From Haemonchus contortus (Eukaryota > Nematoda > Chromadorea > Rhabditida > Trichostrongylidae): DNA of 64,000 nucleotides. The stretch spans positions 22,636,652 through 22,700,651 of the forward strand of contig LS997562.1 in assembly GCA_000469685.2 (NCBI GenBank), given 5' to 3'. Shown here one piece after another: positions 41,617 through 54,681 of this stretch (within the stretch, counting starts at the first letter, position 1; each line of letters begins with the position of its first letter). A program made the position numbers and the translations under genes. The notes beneath the pieces were generated by a model. That model was not told the DNA's origin, made no database searches, and was given only the letters and a program-made list of their open reading frames with translations.

Positions 41617-43154
41617 CCTGTAAGTTACAAACTAATAAGTATAGATGGTTTTCAAGCAAAAAAACACAGCATGCCTCATGGTAACCAGCGAATAAAACGG
41701 ATCGGATAAAAATGAGAAACACCAGCTATGCCAACTTTTAAATTATCATCAAACGCAATTTAGGCGTCCTTCATGTGGTAGTGTACGTGGAATCGCGTAA
41801 GTACTGCACAATTTGAACTGTGGCCACGATTTTCCGATTGGAGTGCAACTCGTGTCTTTAGTACGACCTTATATAGTAATGTACTTTTTCTATTTGTTTG
41901 TTGATCTTTTATTTTAGAATTTGGATCAGATTTAGTCCATTTGTGATGAGAGGCTCGTTTTTGGAAGTCCAATATGAGCTAATTCGCCTATTCATTACTT
42001 GTTTAGGAAGGAATGTGACAAAATTTGTTTTGTTTCTCTTCCTGATGAAATCAAAAGCACCTCAACTTTATGATAGATGGGCGACTTGTTGGGAGCGTAT
42101 TATTTGAACAGAGCAGGAGCGACTTCTTTACGAGAACAGCTGCCTTCTATCAAACCATTCTATGTAGAATGGGCGAAATCGCTTTGAAGCGTTATCGACA
42201 ATTGAGATGTGTATCTCGTTGTAGCGCACCTGTATCGACACAAATGTTGTACTTTCCAGAATAGATTGTGGGTGGTCTCCCAAACCCACAAAACTCCTCT
42301 ATGACATTCTTAATGTCTTTGTGTATCACTTAATATGGGTTCATATCATTGAGCCATTTGGCACTAATCGAATTTATTTCTTCTGTCGCCTTTGTGATAG
42401 CCGTTGCAAGTTGACGACGGCACGCATGCCGCCACTTTTTCCTGTATCAGCTGCTGAGCCAAGTTCTTAATTAGCTATTTTACATCTTGTTCTAGACATT
42501 GATTACAAGTAAATAGTTGAACACAAGGCGACACCTGCCTTTGTGAGGCTAGTATTCTTTCCAAAAGTTCAGTTTAGTTCAGTTTGCCTTTGAGTTCAAC
42601 TTGTTTTGGACTCATTGGGCACATATTAGTGCCGTAATGTTCTTTTTATCAAGGAGCGTTAGTTTTCAGAAGAAGAAACTTCAACATTCAAATGCCATTT
42701 AATGGCACCCCGTGCCACACAAAATTTGTATGATTCGTAAGGTTTTACCCCATGGTTTAATGTCTCTTATTGATAATTGCGAATGGTAGGCATTTAAATA
42801 CGTTCCATCGAACTTACTACATTGATTTCTTTATCAATATCCGAAACATGTGTTTGACTAAGTTACTTACCACATTGGAATACGACCTTTATGGCAATGT
42901 TCGAGATCTTTTCTTACGTCGACGGTTCTATATTTATAAATTCATTATCATTTGCTTTTAATATACTTGAAGAACGATTAGAGAAACCAACCTTTGTTTA
43001 TTTTCGCGATTTTCGAATTCTAATACAATTGCGGAAGTTTCTCTTCCTTTTTTAACATACCTTGTGATTTAGCGCCCGTATTATCGCTATATAACTACTA
43101 CTTTGTCTCATATTTATTGACGTTGACGTATTTTGGCGTTTATAGGTACTAAAC
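41617..43154. promoter_or_regulatory. Divergent intergenic region between rpn-8 and the FKBP8-like gene
   Basis: About 1.5 kb separates the two start codons (1.8 kb if the rpn-8 start is at 41329). It is AT-rich, holds only short unrecognised ORFs, and must contain the promoters of both genes unless they are trans-spliced from a distance. No specific element was identified. Confidence 0.4.
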
Positions 43155-46100
43155 ATGTCCGATCCCCATTGTCTCCAGGAGATGGACGTTGTGGAGCACG
43201 ACGATCTCGTTGAGGTTCGTCGTGTTCAGCTTCTAGCTGAGATTTGCTCTTATTCCTTATCTTTTTGTAAAGTTGTTTATAAACACTAGTTGGATATCTT
43301 GAGCCTAGAAAATATCGAGAGGTACTATTCTGAATAGCATGTAAGTGACGTGACTTCACGTAAATGTTCCATCAGGAGCGGTGACTCATAGCTGATGGAT
43401 CGACATTGTTTTCATATGCCAGATGCTTTAGGTTATTTCTCCGGGACCTCGTGCTGTGTCATCCGGTGAGCAATCCCTCGATGGCAGCATAGATGAAGAG
43501 CGAGGGGCACTTTCGGATTCAGATGTAAACCACGTAGCCAGAGCGAATGTACGTTATTTATAATCGCAGTATCTTTTTGACTTCTGCTTTCTCATTATTC
43601 GAAGTTCCTTGCAAGGTGACCTTTTAACTATAATAACGTTTTACCAAATTTTGCTGTAATTGCTGGTACGGTGACCAATCTACTTCTCTTGTTTTCACTC
43701 CGTACTTTGTGCGTATTTCGTGGACCTATATCAATTGGAAAACTCTCTGACTCAGCATATTTAAACCCCTTCCAAATTTCTGTGTTTCAATCGAATAGGA
43801 AATGATGTTTCTGAGCACTTCCATATCTCCCTCAGGACGTAGGTCTCAGCAACGCATACTTTCTGCCTTGATGTCAGTATGAAGCTTGTAGTTAGTGAAG
43901 GTGAGGGGCGTTTCGATGGCTCAAATCAACTTTATGCTTGAACCAGCTTGTGCCACCTGCAGCTTCTGAGCTCTCCTCTTCTTTCCTATTCCCTATTTCT
44001 GTTTCTTGTGTTCACTGAGCTCCTTGCTTTCCCAATACTCTCTATAGTGAGTGCGCGTGCATTAAGCGGGGGAATGTTTGACTGCCCTGGTGCCTTGGAT
44101 TCTCTGAATGGAGACCTAGGTAATCAATAGAGCTTGGAACGTTGCTTACGCTATAGGAATTATAATTTTACAGGAGTTTCCAAACGGGTTATGATCGCTC
44201 AGAATTGGTCAAAGATGGATTTCAATTGACAAAAAACTTGGTCTGCAGCGTGTGAAGAGTGTTTGCTTTTGTCGTCACGGTTTTTTTTGCAGTTTTTGCA
44301 TGGCCTGACTCCTTTCCAGTAAAAGCTCTTTTGATACGTGAATAAGCGTCTTATTTCGACCACCATTTGTGCTCGCTAGTTATGACTGAATGGCCATGCA
44401 CATCAATATTATGACCCTAATCCATTTTAAAGTTGAAACAAACACAAAAGGAATGGCCTTCAACTGATATCTACCAAACTTCAGCATCAGTGGTGAATAA
44501 GTGTTTTTAAACAATGCGAATTTCAGTATAACGCAGAAATCGGTTTTATACCGCTCGCTTTTCAACCTTTCAACTTTTGGTGAAAGGTAGATGTTTTGAT
44601 GGAAACTGGGCGCTTTTGTCAGACCTGCTGAGCATTTTAATTTGAAACGATTAATTGCTTCATGTACGGTTGTAGAGCGCCATGTTGTCAGACAGCGCAA
44701 TTTATGAGCAACATGTTTGTTTGTCCGTCCCAATGTTTTAAATGAGGAGGAACCGTGCACTTTAATTTTTTTCAAGTGCGATTAGGGTAAATGGTATTAT
44801 TCGACCTTCACTGAAAAGAAGTCATGCAGTCCGAAAGTTCCGGAAATTATGGGGGCAAATCTATTGCCCAAAGGCGAAAGCACTGTCGCTATCCAATGGC
44901 AAGACCTGCGATTGACGTGTCCACTGTCTTTACCTCTCGGAACTCTTTTTAAACAAACTTAGCGAATATGCTCACAACTCGGGTCTGAGGATCAACCAGT
45001 TGTTTACTTTTAGTACATGGAAACAGCATTTCGCACTATTGATAGATCTAGTTTTCCATTCAAAACTCCATGGAAAATTGAGACCCTCCCTCGGTAAGTA
45101 TATTCATAAGTGTTATAAGGCAACGTCGAAGCATCACGTAGCATGGGAGACCGATAACTAGATTTTATAACGTTTTTTTCTTCCACAAATTAGCCTTTAT
45201 GCCACATTTACTGATTTCTTCGTGAGCCAGAGTTCCTACAGATGCAAACCAACACTTATTATTGGGAAAAACTGTGAGAAATGCATTCTTCTCCTATCTT
45301 GCGTCTTCCACATGATCTTATGCTCGACTTCTGTAGTTAGTATTCAATTGAGTGATGTTATAGAAGAATTTGCTTCTGCAGACCTTAGCATCACAAGTCA
45401 AGGGCCCTTCATCGGATGCTCTGGAGGAGTCGTGTCGTATGGAAGCCGTGGCACGGGAAAGAGGTTCTGAATGGGAGGACATATTGGGAAGTGGTCAACT
45501 CATGAAGCGAGTGGTAAAGGACGGCAGCGGAAGTGACCGTCCCACAGATGGACAGTGGGTTACTATCAAGGTATAGCTGTGTGATTTTTTGAAACTTATT
45601 TAGTTTTTTTTTTTTGCTTTTCTCTCCATAAAATTTTACCATTACTTTACTTTTTCGGATATTCATTTATATTTTTTATTTAAATTGCTTTGCCTTTTTA
45701 TAGGTTGTAGATACCTTACGCGGAGTTGACTCTCACGATCGACTTACTTTCATTCTCGGCTTCAGTATGGTTATTGATGGTTCGTTTTCTTCCTATTTTT
45801 TCTTGGTACTATTTAGATATGTGTCATGTGAGGGACGAAAAATTTTGTGATTTTCTCGCTCTTTGATCTAGTGATCTTCATTTCTTTCTATCAACACACT
45901 TTTGAATTAAAAGCATAAAAGGAAGCATAAAAATATCTTTTTCAGCCTGGGAATTGACTATAAAGCTAATGAATGTCGAAGAGGTCGCCGAGATTCGTGC
46001 GAAAGCTCGTTTAGCCTATGGGGAGTGTGGCTTAGATGATATAATTCCGCAGAATCAAGATCAAGAGTATCGGGTTTGTTAATTCAAGAACAGTGATGAT

Positions 46101-49100
46101 TGAGGTGTCAACAAAATCACATGAGATGGATGGTTATGTGCAGATTGAACTACTCGAGATCGGCGCTTCACCGGATTACCAGAATATGGGAGAAGAGGAG
46201 CTATCTGATTTCGTCCTTATGTTGAAAGATCGAGGCAACTTTTACTTCAACCGAAGAGAGTATGAGAAAGCAATTTTCGTCTATAAGAGGTAGGTTTTCC
46301 TAATTGTTAGACTAAATATTTCTACTGCTTTACTTTGGATTCAACGGTGAAAGATTAGTATTTAATGTAATATCATGATCTGTAGTGTAATACAGTGCGT
46401 AACAAAAGTATGTGGACACCCCAATATTTTGGTTCACCGGGCTTGCCAGCGAATTTTGAGCAATAAAACTTATACCGTTCGATTCCTGCTATGCGAAAAC
46501 CTAGGATTACCTGTTCCTTCGAAATTTTCAGGTAGCTCTTTCTTTGTTTTAATTTGAGGGGAAAGTCTTCTTTGTAACAAAAGTATGTGGACACCCGAGT
46601 CAGATCCGACTTTGGCGCGAAAATCCCGATGCGTTTCCGGTCATTTTTGAAATTACCGTTGTGTCATCATGCCCGTACGTGGTAAGCTTCTCTCTGAAGA
46701 AGAACGAGCGCAAATCAAGGCTCTTCATGAAGCCGGACATCGAATAGGCAAATTGCACGTCAGCTCGGACGCTCTCCTACATGTATTGGAAACAACATTC
46801 AAAATCCCGGTGCTTACCGTTCAGCTCGAATAGTGGGACGACCTTGAAGCTTGACAGCTCAAGATCACAGAAGAATAGCTCGAATGGCCTCGAATTTTAC
46901 CTTATTTCTGGATCAGATTCGTGCTTCAATGGGATTGGCGGTCTCGAGATGACGATATCACGGTCCATTCGATAAAACGAGCACATAACACGAGAGGTAA
47001 TGAAAAAGGCGCCCCGTCTAAATGCCCAACACAGGAACGCAAGGCTGGAATTCGCACGCAGGAACATGGCAACTTCGTGGGACAAGGTACAACTTTTCGA
47101 GAGGGTTTGAAGTTAAGTTTAAACGTCATTTTCTGCATGTTTTCCGTTTAGCTCATCTTCAGTGATGAAAAAAATTCAATCTGGACGGTCCAGATGGATA
47201 CCGCTACTACTGGAGAGATCTTCGTCACGACCCGCTAATCCACTCGAAGCGAAACTTTGGAGGAGCCATATTAATGGTTTGGGGTGGCTTTGGAAGCAGC
47301 GGCAAATTGGAGCTGGCATTTCCTTCATGCCGGATGGATAGTCAGGAATATCAGGAAGTGCTTGAGTTCCACCTCCTGCCCTTTCTCAGAGGTGCGCGAC
47401 GCAGGACACATGTGTTCCAGCATGATAATGCATCGGTCTATGCCTCACGGTCTACGAAGGAATGGCTCCAACGCCACGGTGCTGCTGTGATGGATTGGCC
47501 AGCCTGTTCCCCTGACTGCAACCCCATCGAAAACCTATGGGGAATCGTGGCTCGGCGAGTCTATCTCAACAACCGCCAGTACAACTCCGTAGAAGAACTG
47601 AAGGCGGCGATCCTGGCTGTGTGGGTATCCATCGACGACACGACCATCACAAATTTGGTTCAGAGCATGCCCAATAGGATGTTCGAGCTGATCAGGGACT
47701 CAGGAGGGCCAATCGATTACTGATCTCATTCATACTCCTCTTCTTTGTATAGTGTCCACATACTTTTGTTACAAAGAAGACTTTTTTTCTAAAATAAAAA
47801 AAAGTAAAAGCGTTCTGAAATTTCCGGGAGAGCAATTATTCTAGGGTTGTTCAACCCGAATATTTGTATAATAGTGGTGTTTTGACTCAAAATCAACTGG
47901 CAAGCTCGATAAGCCAAAATAGTCAGGTGTCCACATACTTTTGTTACGCACTGTATGAACGATTTTCGAAATGAGGGAGTTGTAGACGAAAACCGCACCG
48001 GGATGCAATATGGTTTCTTCGTAATTTTTTTCTAACTTCACTTTTGTCCGTAATAAAAGCGACGGTTTGAAAGGTCAGGGAACCGTAACGATGTATATTC
48101 ATTGAGGTCATACCCCATCATATTTGATCATACTAGTTTATAAAAACGTTGAGAGAGTCGGTGATAAGTGTATTTCGTTTACATTATGATATCATACACA
48201 CTTTGCAGAGCGTCTGGGATCATAGAAGGTCCGAAAAATAGTGAGGCATTATCAAAACTGTTCTCCGCCCTCCATTCCAATTTGGCCGTCTGTTATGCTA
48301 AGGTTAGTTTGGACTTCTTTGATTCGAACTTGTACCGAATCCAGGTGCATCTTTCATTAGAGTTTTTGTTTTATTTTGACATGTCGGCCAAGGTTCCAGC
48401 AAGAACTTATTCGGCAACCTTTAACGATGTCAAGGCCTTAGACAATTTTAGACACGCTGATGATGTTATTTTCAGCTGGAGGATTGGGACGAGGTTCTCA
48501 AATGTACTGAAGAGTCCCTGCGTTTACATTCCGCAAATACGAAAGCGTTGTTTCGGCGAGCAGCGGCACTTTCAGCTCGTAACGATACAGAGGAAGCTAT
48601 GGACTGCCTCAAAAGAGCCCAGGAAATCGATCCTCACGACACTGTAACCTTTACTTCTTGTATTGTGGTTATATTATTTTTTCAACTCAATCTGAACCCT
48701 TATGACAGGTTTCCTTTTTTTGCTATTTAATTAGTCTCCGGAACCATCGAATTACCTAAATGGAATTCTCAGCACTCAATTCCTTTTATCTTAGTGCTGT
48801 CACCATATACCTTCGTTTTCAAAAAACTGTTCTGAAACACTGCTGGTCTCATTGTTCAGAGGCAAAAGAGCCAAACGAAACAAGCATTGGAATGTTCCGA
48901 TGTTACAGAGACTCTGTGAATTCTTAGTGGTAAGATTTGGGCATAGACCAAAAAAATAACCAGATTCATTCAGGCGCAATAAAGGTATATAATGTACCGA
49001 TTTCATTGGCTTCTGCGCGACAAATTATGACCCTTCCTTTGAGCTTTAGCATTTTCTCATCCTCGTTCCTAACAATATTTCTATTTATTTGTTCTTCTTT

Positions 49101-49530
49101 CTCCCATTCCTTCTTTCTATGGGTATTGATTGCCTAGAATTTTGTATGAGCTTACTCGGAAGCGGTTTTTCAACAAAGTGGGGCACGAGTGGAAAAGGAC
49201 AAAGCGGACCCAGGAAATGTTTTCAAATATTCAAATATCTTATTAAGGGATATTTGCACGTGATGGAAGCCGGTACATTAGTCATTGTTTCAGGTGGTAC
49301 AATGTGAGATTGAGAGATTAACGGGGATTCGTCGACGACGTCGTGCCGAAGAAAGGGCGCTGTACCGCAGGATGCTCGTAGGAGCTGGTGACGTTAATAC
49401 AGGAAGTCGCCGTTTTGACTTTGTTACATATCGCCTTATTGCAATTGGAGCTTTTTCCTTGGTTACCTTCGCCTTGTTCGTCTTCTTCCTCTTCCAGCTG
49501 TGGAGTTTACCTGGCGAGCAAGAGCTCTAA
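43155..49530 (+). CDS. FKBP8/FKBP38-type tail-anchored immunophilin (FKBP fold, TPR, C-terminal transmembrane segment)
   Basis: Nine exons (43155-43214, 43432-43548, 45382-45570, 45704-45779, 45946-46073, 46144-46289, 48209-48302, 48476-48643, 49294-49530) give 404 codons with all phases consistent. An acidic N-terminus is followed by EWEDILGSGQLMKRVVKDG, the start of the FKBP domain. The domain continues through LTFILGFSMVIDAWELTIKLM and ARLAYGECGLDD to IELLEI. Many aromatic residues of a classic PPIase site are missing, as is usual in FKBP8. TPR helices come next (LKDRGNFYFNRREYEKAIFVY, LHSNLAVCYAKLEDWDE, TKALFRRAAALSARND, AMDCLKRAQEIDP). A basic IRRRRRAEERALYRRML stretch leads to a C-terminal hydrophobic anchor (IGAFSLVTFALFVFFLF) with a short polar tail, typical of tail-anchored outer-mitochondrial or ER membrane proteins. 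Mammalian FKBP8 binds BCL-2 and the 26S proteasome. Intron 6 carries a Tc1 element. Confidence 0.92.
46393..47953 (+). mobile_element. Tc1-family DNA transposon with IR/DR-type ends, inactive
   Basis: The element is flanked by TA at 46391-46392 and 47954-47955. Both ends start with CAGTGCGTAACAAAAGTATG followed by TGGACACC. A second, inner copy of GTAACAAAAGTATGTGGACAC lies about 175-200 bp inside each end (46575-46597 and 47752-47773), so each inverted repeat of about 200 bp carries two binding-site-like direct repeats. It lies in intron 6 of the FKBP8-like gene, in the same orientation as that gene. Confidence 0.92.
46669..47723 (+). pseudogene. Tc1 transposase, frameshifted (DD34E)
   Basis: The start MPVRGKLLSEEERAQIK is followed, after a shift, by a recognisable paired-like HTH (RQIARQLGRSPTCI) and GRP with a stop behind it, then LTAQDHRRIARMASN, then more stops. 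The catalytic half is better kept: the FSDEK block ends in an A-run with a frame break near 47165, then an open stretch from MVWGGFG (47274) to the end contains HDNAS and PIENLWG, with 34 residues between Asp and Glu (DD34E). Stops and shifts in the N-terminal half make it inactive. Confidence 0.9.
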
Positions 49531-51740
49531 AGGGCATCTTACAAAGGCTGACCTTAATACTGGTAATGCACATTCGCCACCTTGTACAACATTGTTCCTA
49601 CTTTTGCTGCTTTTTTTAGAGTTTAGTCATTAGATTTCTGATTAGTTTGTGACTCTATATGATGATTCTATAATAATTATGTGTATGTCCGTTGAACGTA
49701 AATTTAAAAGACGATTCCACCTTTAAAAATAAGAATAGTGTCATAACTATGTTGCCGATATGTGGAGACAGTTACTCCACGCTATAAGTATTAGAGTCTT
49801 ACTTCCCTCATGTACAGATCAATTAGTGTATCTCGTTAAAATTCACTTCCTTTACTTCTGTTGGTCGTTCTTCCTTTCCTCCATTCGGATTCAACAACAT
49901 TAATTGTTTGCAGCTCTGTGAAAAAAGAGTAAGTTGAGAGCCATTGTTTTAGCGTTCGAATCGCTCAATATCCTACTTAGGGATTCCTTATTTAAATAAT
50001 TCAGTCATAAATATTCATTCTCCATTGAACTTTTTCTACATACAGACGTTAGAAAGCTTTTTACCTGCGATGGTTTATTAATACCGTTAAAAGGTGAGTT
50101 AATCGCGCGGAGCATTGATTTTCTCGAGTGATACTTCCATGATGGGATGTAATTACCTCGGGTACGGAATTCTATTGACCACTGCGCTGAGTTAATTCGC
50201 GTCGAACTGTATAGGTGGTCAGGATGATGGGCGGATTTGAAGCCAAAAATGATTATGAGAATTTTTTGATTTGAGGGACGTGTCAGATCTTCTTTGAAAA
50301 AAATCGATTAGTTTATGAGTTACGAGTGTTGCTAATTTGGATCGAGCCTGTACAAAATACAAATATTCTCTGTATGATCAGTAACAGATTGGTCTTTTAC
50401 CTTATATGATGACAACAAACGTGAAACAACAAGCCGTGGAGATACTGAAAGAACCTGGTCACTTACTTAGGTACCAACTTACTTGTTTACGCAGGATATA
50501 TCGGAATTCATGATAGCCGATAATAATCGACCTCCATTTTCCAGGCTGTGAAGCGTTAGAATGAAGTGGGCACAAAACTCTAGGAAGGGTCGTCAAGGCT
50601 AAATGCTAGACACAAGTTTAAGTGGGTTTCAACAGCGAAGTTGCCGAATTCGCCCTCGTATAGCAGTAGTAGTGCTGAATGTGGGTAGACAGTTCGGTTG
50701 CTATATGGCTAAATAAGTAAGGAATAAGTAGCCGGATATGGTATGTCTTATAGAGTGGGTGGTATCCTTTCACAGAATCTGATAGAAAAACCTGGGAGAA
50801 ATCAGGACCGGTATAAATTTTTGGCAGATGCTTTCCGTACGCCTTAATGGAAAATCTTAGTTGCTCCTAATCAGTTATGGCTAAAGTCTGTTTTATTATC
50901 CCTTTATTATTACTCACAATCAGTTGTAAAGCTCGGTCTTTCAGCGAGCACAGGATTCGCCGTTTAATTCAAGCTTAGTAGCGAGACCGACTACACAAAT
51001 TCCCACCGATTTTCATGGTAGGACAACACAAATTCCCACATATTTTCATGGTAGGACAGTGTTCAGGGAATCTTCGATGTAGACATAGTGACATGGTATG
51101 CCTCACTCAAGTGGCAGGAATAATGACTAATGGTCATCAGGAATGTCTGGATTCCACTTGAAAAATTGTCGAATTTTTGTGTTCTGCTCACTCCCAGTAT
51201 ATAAAATGCCCACCTTCATGCATAGTGTTGGTGTTCATAAACTTCCGAAATTCTCGAATCAAGAACTTCGTTCTGTAATATTTGTCGTGAACAGATTTTA
51301 AAGTAAGATTACGCCATTAACTCTGTCCCCTTCATAAAAACCATATATGATTGAGGCCTGCCCCAGTCTTTGCACCAAAATTACTCGAATTTCGGATAAC
51401 CTCACCACCAGGAAATCCCCCCCCCCCTGATCTACTAATTGTAAATTTGCTTCAGTCACACTACATGTAGCAAGAAAAAATGGCAAATAATTGCGCTCCA
51501 CTGGTATCTGGGTAATTTTTTCTTTCATTCTAGTTAAGGACATGACCGATACTATAGAATTGCGCCGGATACATAATATAGAAATGTATGATACTGTAAT
51601 GTACAACAGCTGTAAGTGCTCCTACCATCCGACGAATGATTGATTCAGCACAGAACTTTACGAAGCTTGCAACACATATTATTAGTATGTTTTCCTATCA
51701 ATCACCAAGGATCGATCGAGATTGCTAGCAAAATTACTTA
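49531..51740. other. Intergenic, no gene recognised
   Basis: This lies between two convergent genes (FKBP8-like plus, PSMB4-like minus), so it holds both 3' ends. It is AT-rich. The ORF at 51298-51606 has no recognisable domain. ACACAAATTCCCAC and TTTTCATGGTAGGACA each occur twice at 50995-51060 (short direct repeat of about 40 bp). Confidence 0.5.
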
Positions 51741-52224
51741 CCAAGGAGGGGTAGTCTACTTATCTTGGAACTTTGAATTCAGACCCAGATAAATCGATAG
51801 AGTTCTGATTGCTGTTTACGAAAATTGAAATTAAACTGCAAAATGGTTCTCCTTAAAAAGTTATGGGGGCCCGAATTTGGCTCGACAGTAGTATCAATTG
51901 GAAATGCGAACTCGTCGCTTCCACATCAAACCCCTACGTGACCTAGTGGTAGTGGTCTCGCTTCGTGAGCGTAAAATAAGGGGTCCCTCCCCACCATTGT
52001 CCGCACTTCTGCAGAGAGTTTTTTTCATTTTATCAAAGGCTGACATTCTGACATTTCTTTAGACAATTGATACTACTGTCGAGCGAAATTCGGGCCCCCA
52101 TAACTTTTTAAGGAGAACCATTTTGCAGTTTTAATTTCCATTTTCGTAAACAGCATTCAAAGTTCTATCGATTTATCTGGGTCTGAATTCAAAGTTCCAA
52201 GATAAGTAGACTACCCCTCCCTGG
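51741..52224. mobile_element. 484-bp foldback MITE with 160-bp arms and TTA target duplication
   Basis: The left arm (51741-51900) begins CCAAGGAGGGGTAGTCTACT; the right arm (52064-52224) is its reverse complement with few differences. TTA flanks both ends (51738-51740 and 52225-52227). A 3-bp TTA duplication is typical of PIF/Harbinger-type MITEs (family knowledge; the assignment here is inference). The loop contains a tRNA-like segment (GACCTAGTGGTAGTGGTCTC followed by GCTTCGTGAGCG). No transposase is encoded. Confidence 0.85.
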
Positions 52225-52375
52225 TTAGTATTCGACGAGTTTACACGGGGCCCGACAACGCTTCTGATTACACAATACTTAGCAATATCGAACATTTTAT
52301 TAAACACCATCAAAAGGCTTTAAAGAACTGTCGAAATTAAGATATCTGATACAATTAATAAATAACATGAGGTTC

Positions 52376-53893
52376 TCATTCATATTGACAGTTGGTTTCA
52401 GCAATGCTCCAGTCTCCAATGATCGTTTCCTAAACGGTAAGAATAAGGAAGCTCTTCAAAAACACTTTATAGTGGATACCTGTTTGCCCAGCGTAACTCC
52501 ATCCTCAGCGTCAACTACACCGATTTCAAAGTCGTTATCTGCACAGCAGTCGTGATAGATTGTGAGTTCCAATGCTTTGCGCACTAAAGCCTCAGCTTCA
52601 GCCCGTGTAAGCTTGTCGCCCTGGAACAAATTTTATGAAATGTAGAAAACAACAGTGTCAAACAAAGGAAAAGGAGCGAAGCATAACAAAATAGCAAAAA
52701 GCAAAAACAAAAAGCAAGCAAACATGCGGGAAGAGACCAACAGCACACCAATTGAGTCAATTTAACCTTTTTCTTCCATTCATCTTCAACGGCTTGATTT
52801 AGGAGCATAGCAGCAATGCCAGTAGCAACGTGCTTAGTCTGATAGGCAACGCCCTGAATTTCGTGAGATTTCTATTGATTACTAGAATTTACGGCAGATG
52901 GCAACATGGCCATCGGCCAATAGGCACACCTTTTGGGTGATTACGCCAATGAAGGGAGTACTCGATTCCTTGTTGTTCTTCTCCTCATCCTCTACACCAG
53001 CGACTACCAGAGTATTCCATAAAGGATTCATACGAGTACGTCTAAAATGAGGATGAATCTATAATGTTTTGCACTTTCAAGAAGACTCAACGAATTGAAT
53101 ATTTATTGACCACTGTGATGAATTTTTATTGACGGCTAATATTTATAGATCCGTATTTGATTACGGTCAAATCTTCCTATTTGAGTAGCCGAATCTTTCA
53201 ACCGAACATTCAATAAACACATGCGATTTCCAAAAGCGAATTCCAAAGGAATCTGCAACTCACCTGGCATACATCAGACTTGTTAGATACCCATGAAGAG
53301 CCTTGGGCGAGAGGTCCTGTCCAATCATTTTCCACGCTAAGACCTTTACAAAATATTTACATTAGAAACCTTCATTAAAACAAGCAGCATCAAGAGTAAT
53401 TTTGGATAGTCCACCTGTCTTTCAATGACATTTTGGAGCCACTGAAAGTCTGCATGATCGCCTCCAAAAGCGATAATCATATTGTTGTTGACTTTATATT
53501 GTCGAGAAACATTCTGAATCAAAATCAAACTTTGAAAATTCGAATAAAAATGGTAGGGTGAAGCTGTGCTCTCATAAAAAGCCTGTCTCAATGCTTTGAT
53601 TAGAAGCAGCTATTAGTATTCGTTAGCTTATGCGTGGGATGAACAAGCGTGGGGAAGTGAAAATGGAAAATATGGAGCTAAAAATTTCCTGCATAGTTAC
53701 ATTAGCAAATGGCTCACCTTGTACCGGGCAGTTTTTCCGTAAGACACGACACGATCTGTCATAATTACAACACCTTTTTCATACTGTAGAGCAATCACAG
53801 AAGTACCAGTACAGGTTGGATTTCTAAATAACTAATACTAAAAAAAAGGAACAAAACAAAGAAAACCAATCCAACTTACAGGGTTCGTTGCAT
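52376..53893 (-). CDS. pbs-7: 20S proteasome beta-7 subunit (PSMB4 type)
   Basis: Eight exons (53880-53893, 53718-53823, 53415-53513, 53264-53343, 52930-53041, 52767-52853, 52480-52620, 52376-52429) give 230 codons in phase. The product is a structural, non-catalytic subunit of the beta ring of the 20S core. Landmarks are [76 protein letters not shown] and [16 protein letters not shown], which match PSMB4 in order. An acidic insertion [14 protein letters not shown] replaces a short loop of the human protein. The chosen start (MQRTLNP) gives almost no propeptide, whereas human PSMB4 has about 45 residues before this point. The ATG is 18 nt after an ATTTTAG acceptor, so either a further 5' exon exists or the mRNA is trans-spliced there. 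It lies downstream of the DUS1L-like gene on the same strand. Confidence 0.9.
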
Positions 53894-54681
53894 TTTCGCA
53901 GTCTGTAGACAATACCTAAAATAAAATCACGTTATGACGGTCCATTCCATAACTTTAAAATAGTGACCACGCAGACAATGATTGAAATAGCAAGTGAATG
54001 AAACACTTTTTCTAGATTCTCCAGCAAGCCAAAATAAATATTTATTTATATAAAAAAGAACTACCCGTTGCTGACAAGGAACAATAACAATTAATAGATC
54101 TCTTAGATATTTCAACGTATGATACTGAATCATTGAAACAAAACAATCAAAACAGTGACACTTCTCTATGAATAAAACAAGTTTTTCTCAAACGACAAGG
54201 AGCTAGTTGTAACAACAAAACGATGAGTGTGATGTATTCGGTCATGATGAAAAGTACTCAACGTAATCATACACGCATAAACTTACGGGGTTTCACTGAC
54301 AGCAAGGTTAATTTAAAAATAACCTGATTATCGCCTCAGAGAGCGATTCAAAAGTTATATACCAAAGGCAAATCCCTGAGTTCTGGGTAACGATACGGAA
54401 AACGAGGAGCCACTCACCGTAGTGGTAAGGGCATGCTGAGAAAGAGGTAAAAGAATGGGTTAGGATACAAAACGAGTAAAATGGAGATGAAATCCGAGTC
54501 AAAAATGTAGACAACCACGGAAAACAAATAAAAAAAAAGAAATATTCAATAAAACTTCCATTCCCGAAGACCTAAAGAGGCGTTCTACGTATGATATCGC
54601 ATTCGACTGCGAGACTAATTTAAGTGGTCGATGTTATAAATGTTCGACAAAAAGGATCTAAACCACTCGAAAACCTTCTAT
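53894..54681. other. Spacer between the DUS1L-like and PSMB4-like genes
   Basis: About 790 bp of AT-rich DNA. No ORF resembles a PSMB4 propeptide. An ATTTTAG splice acceptor at its left end could receive a spliced leader. Confidence 0.5.

Noticed and set aside
44380..44775. 131-codon minus-strand ORF within FKBP8 intron 2
   Set aside because: No domain recognised; the intron borders of the host gene are clear, and the ORF lacks its own splice or coding signals.
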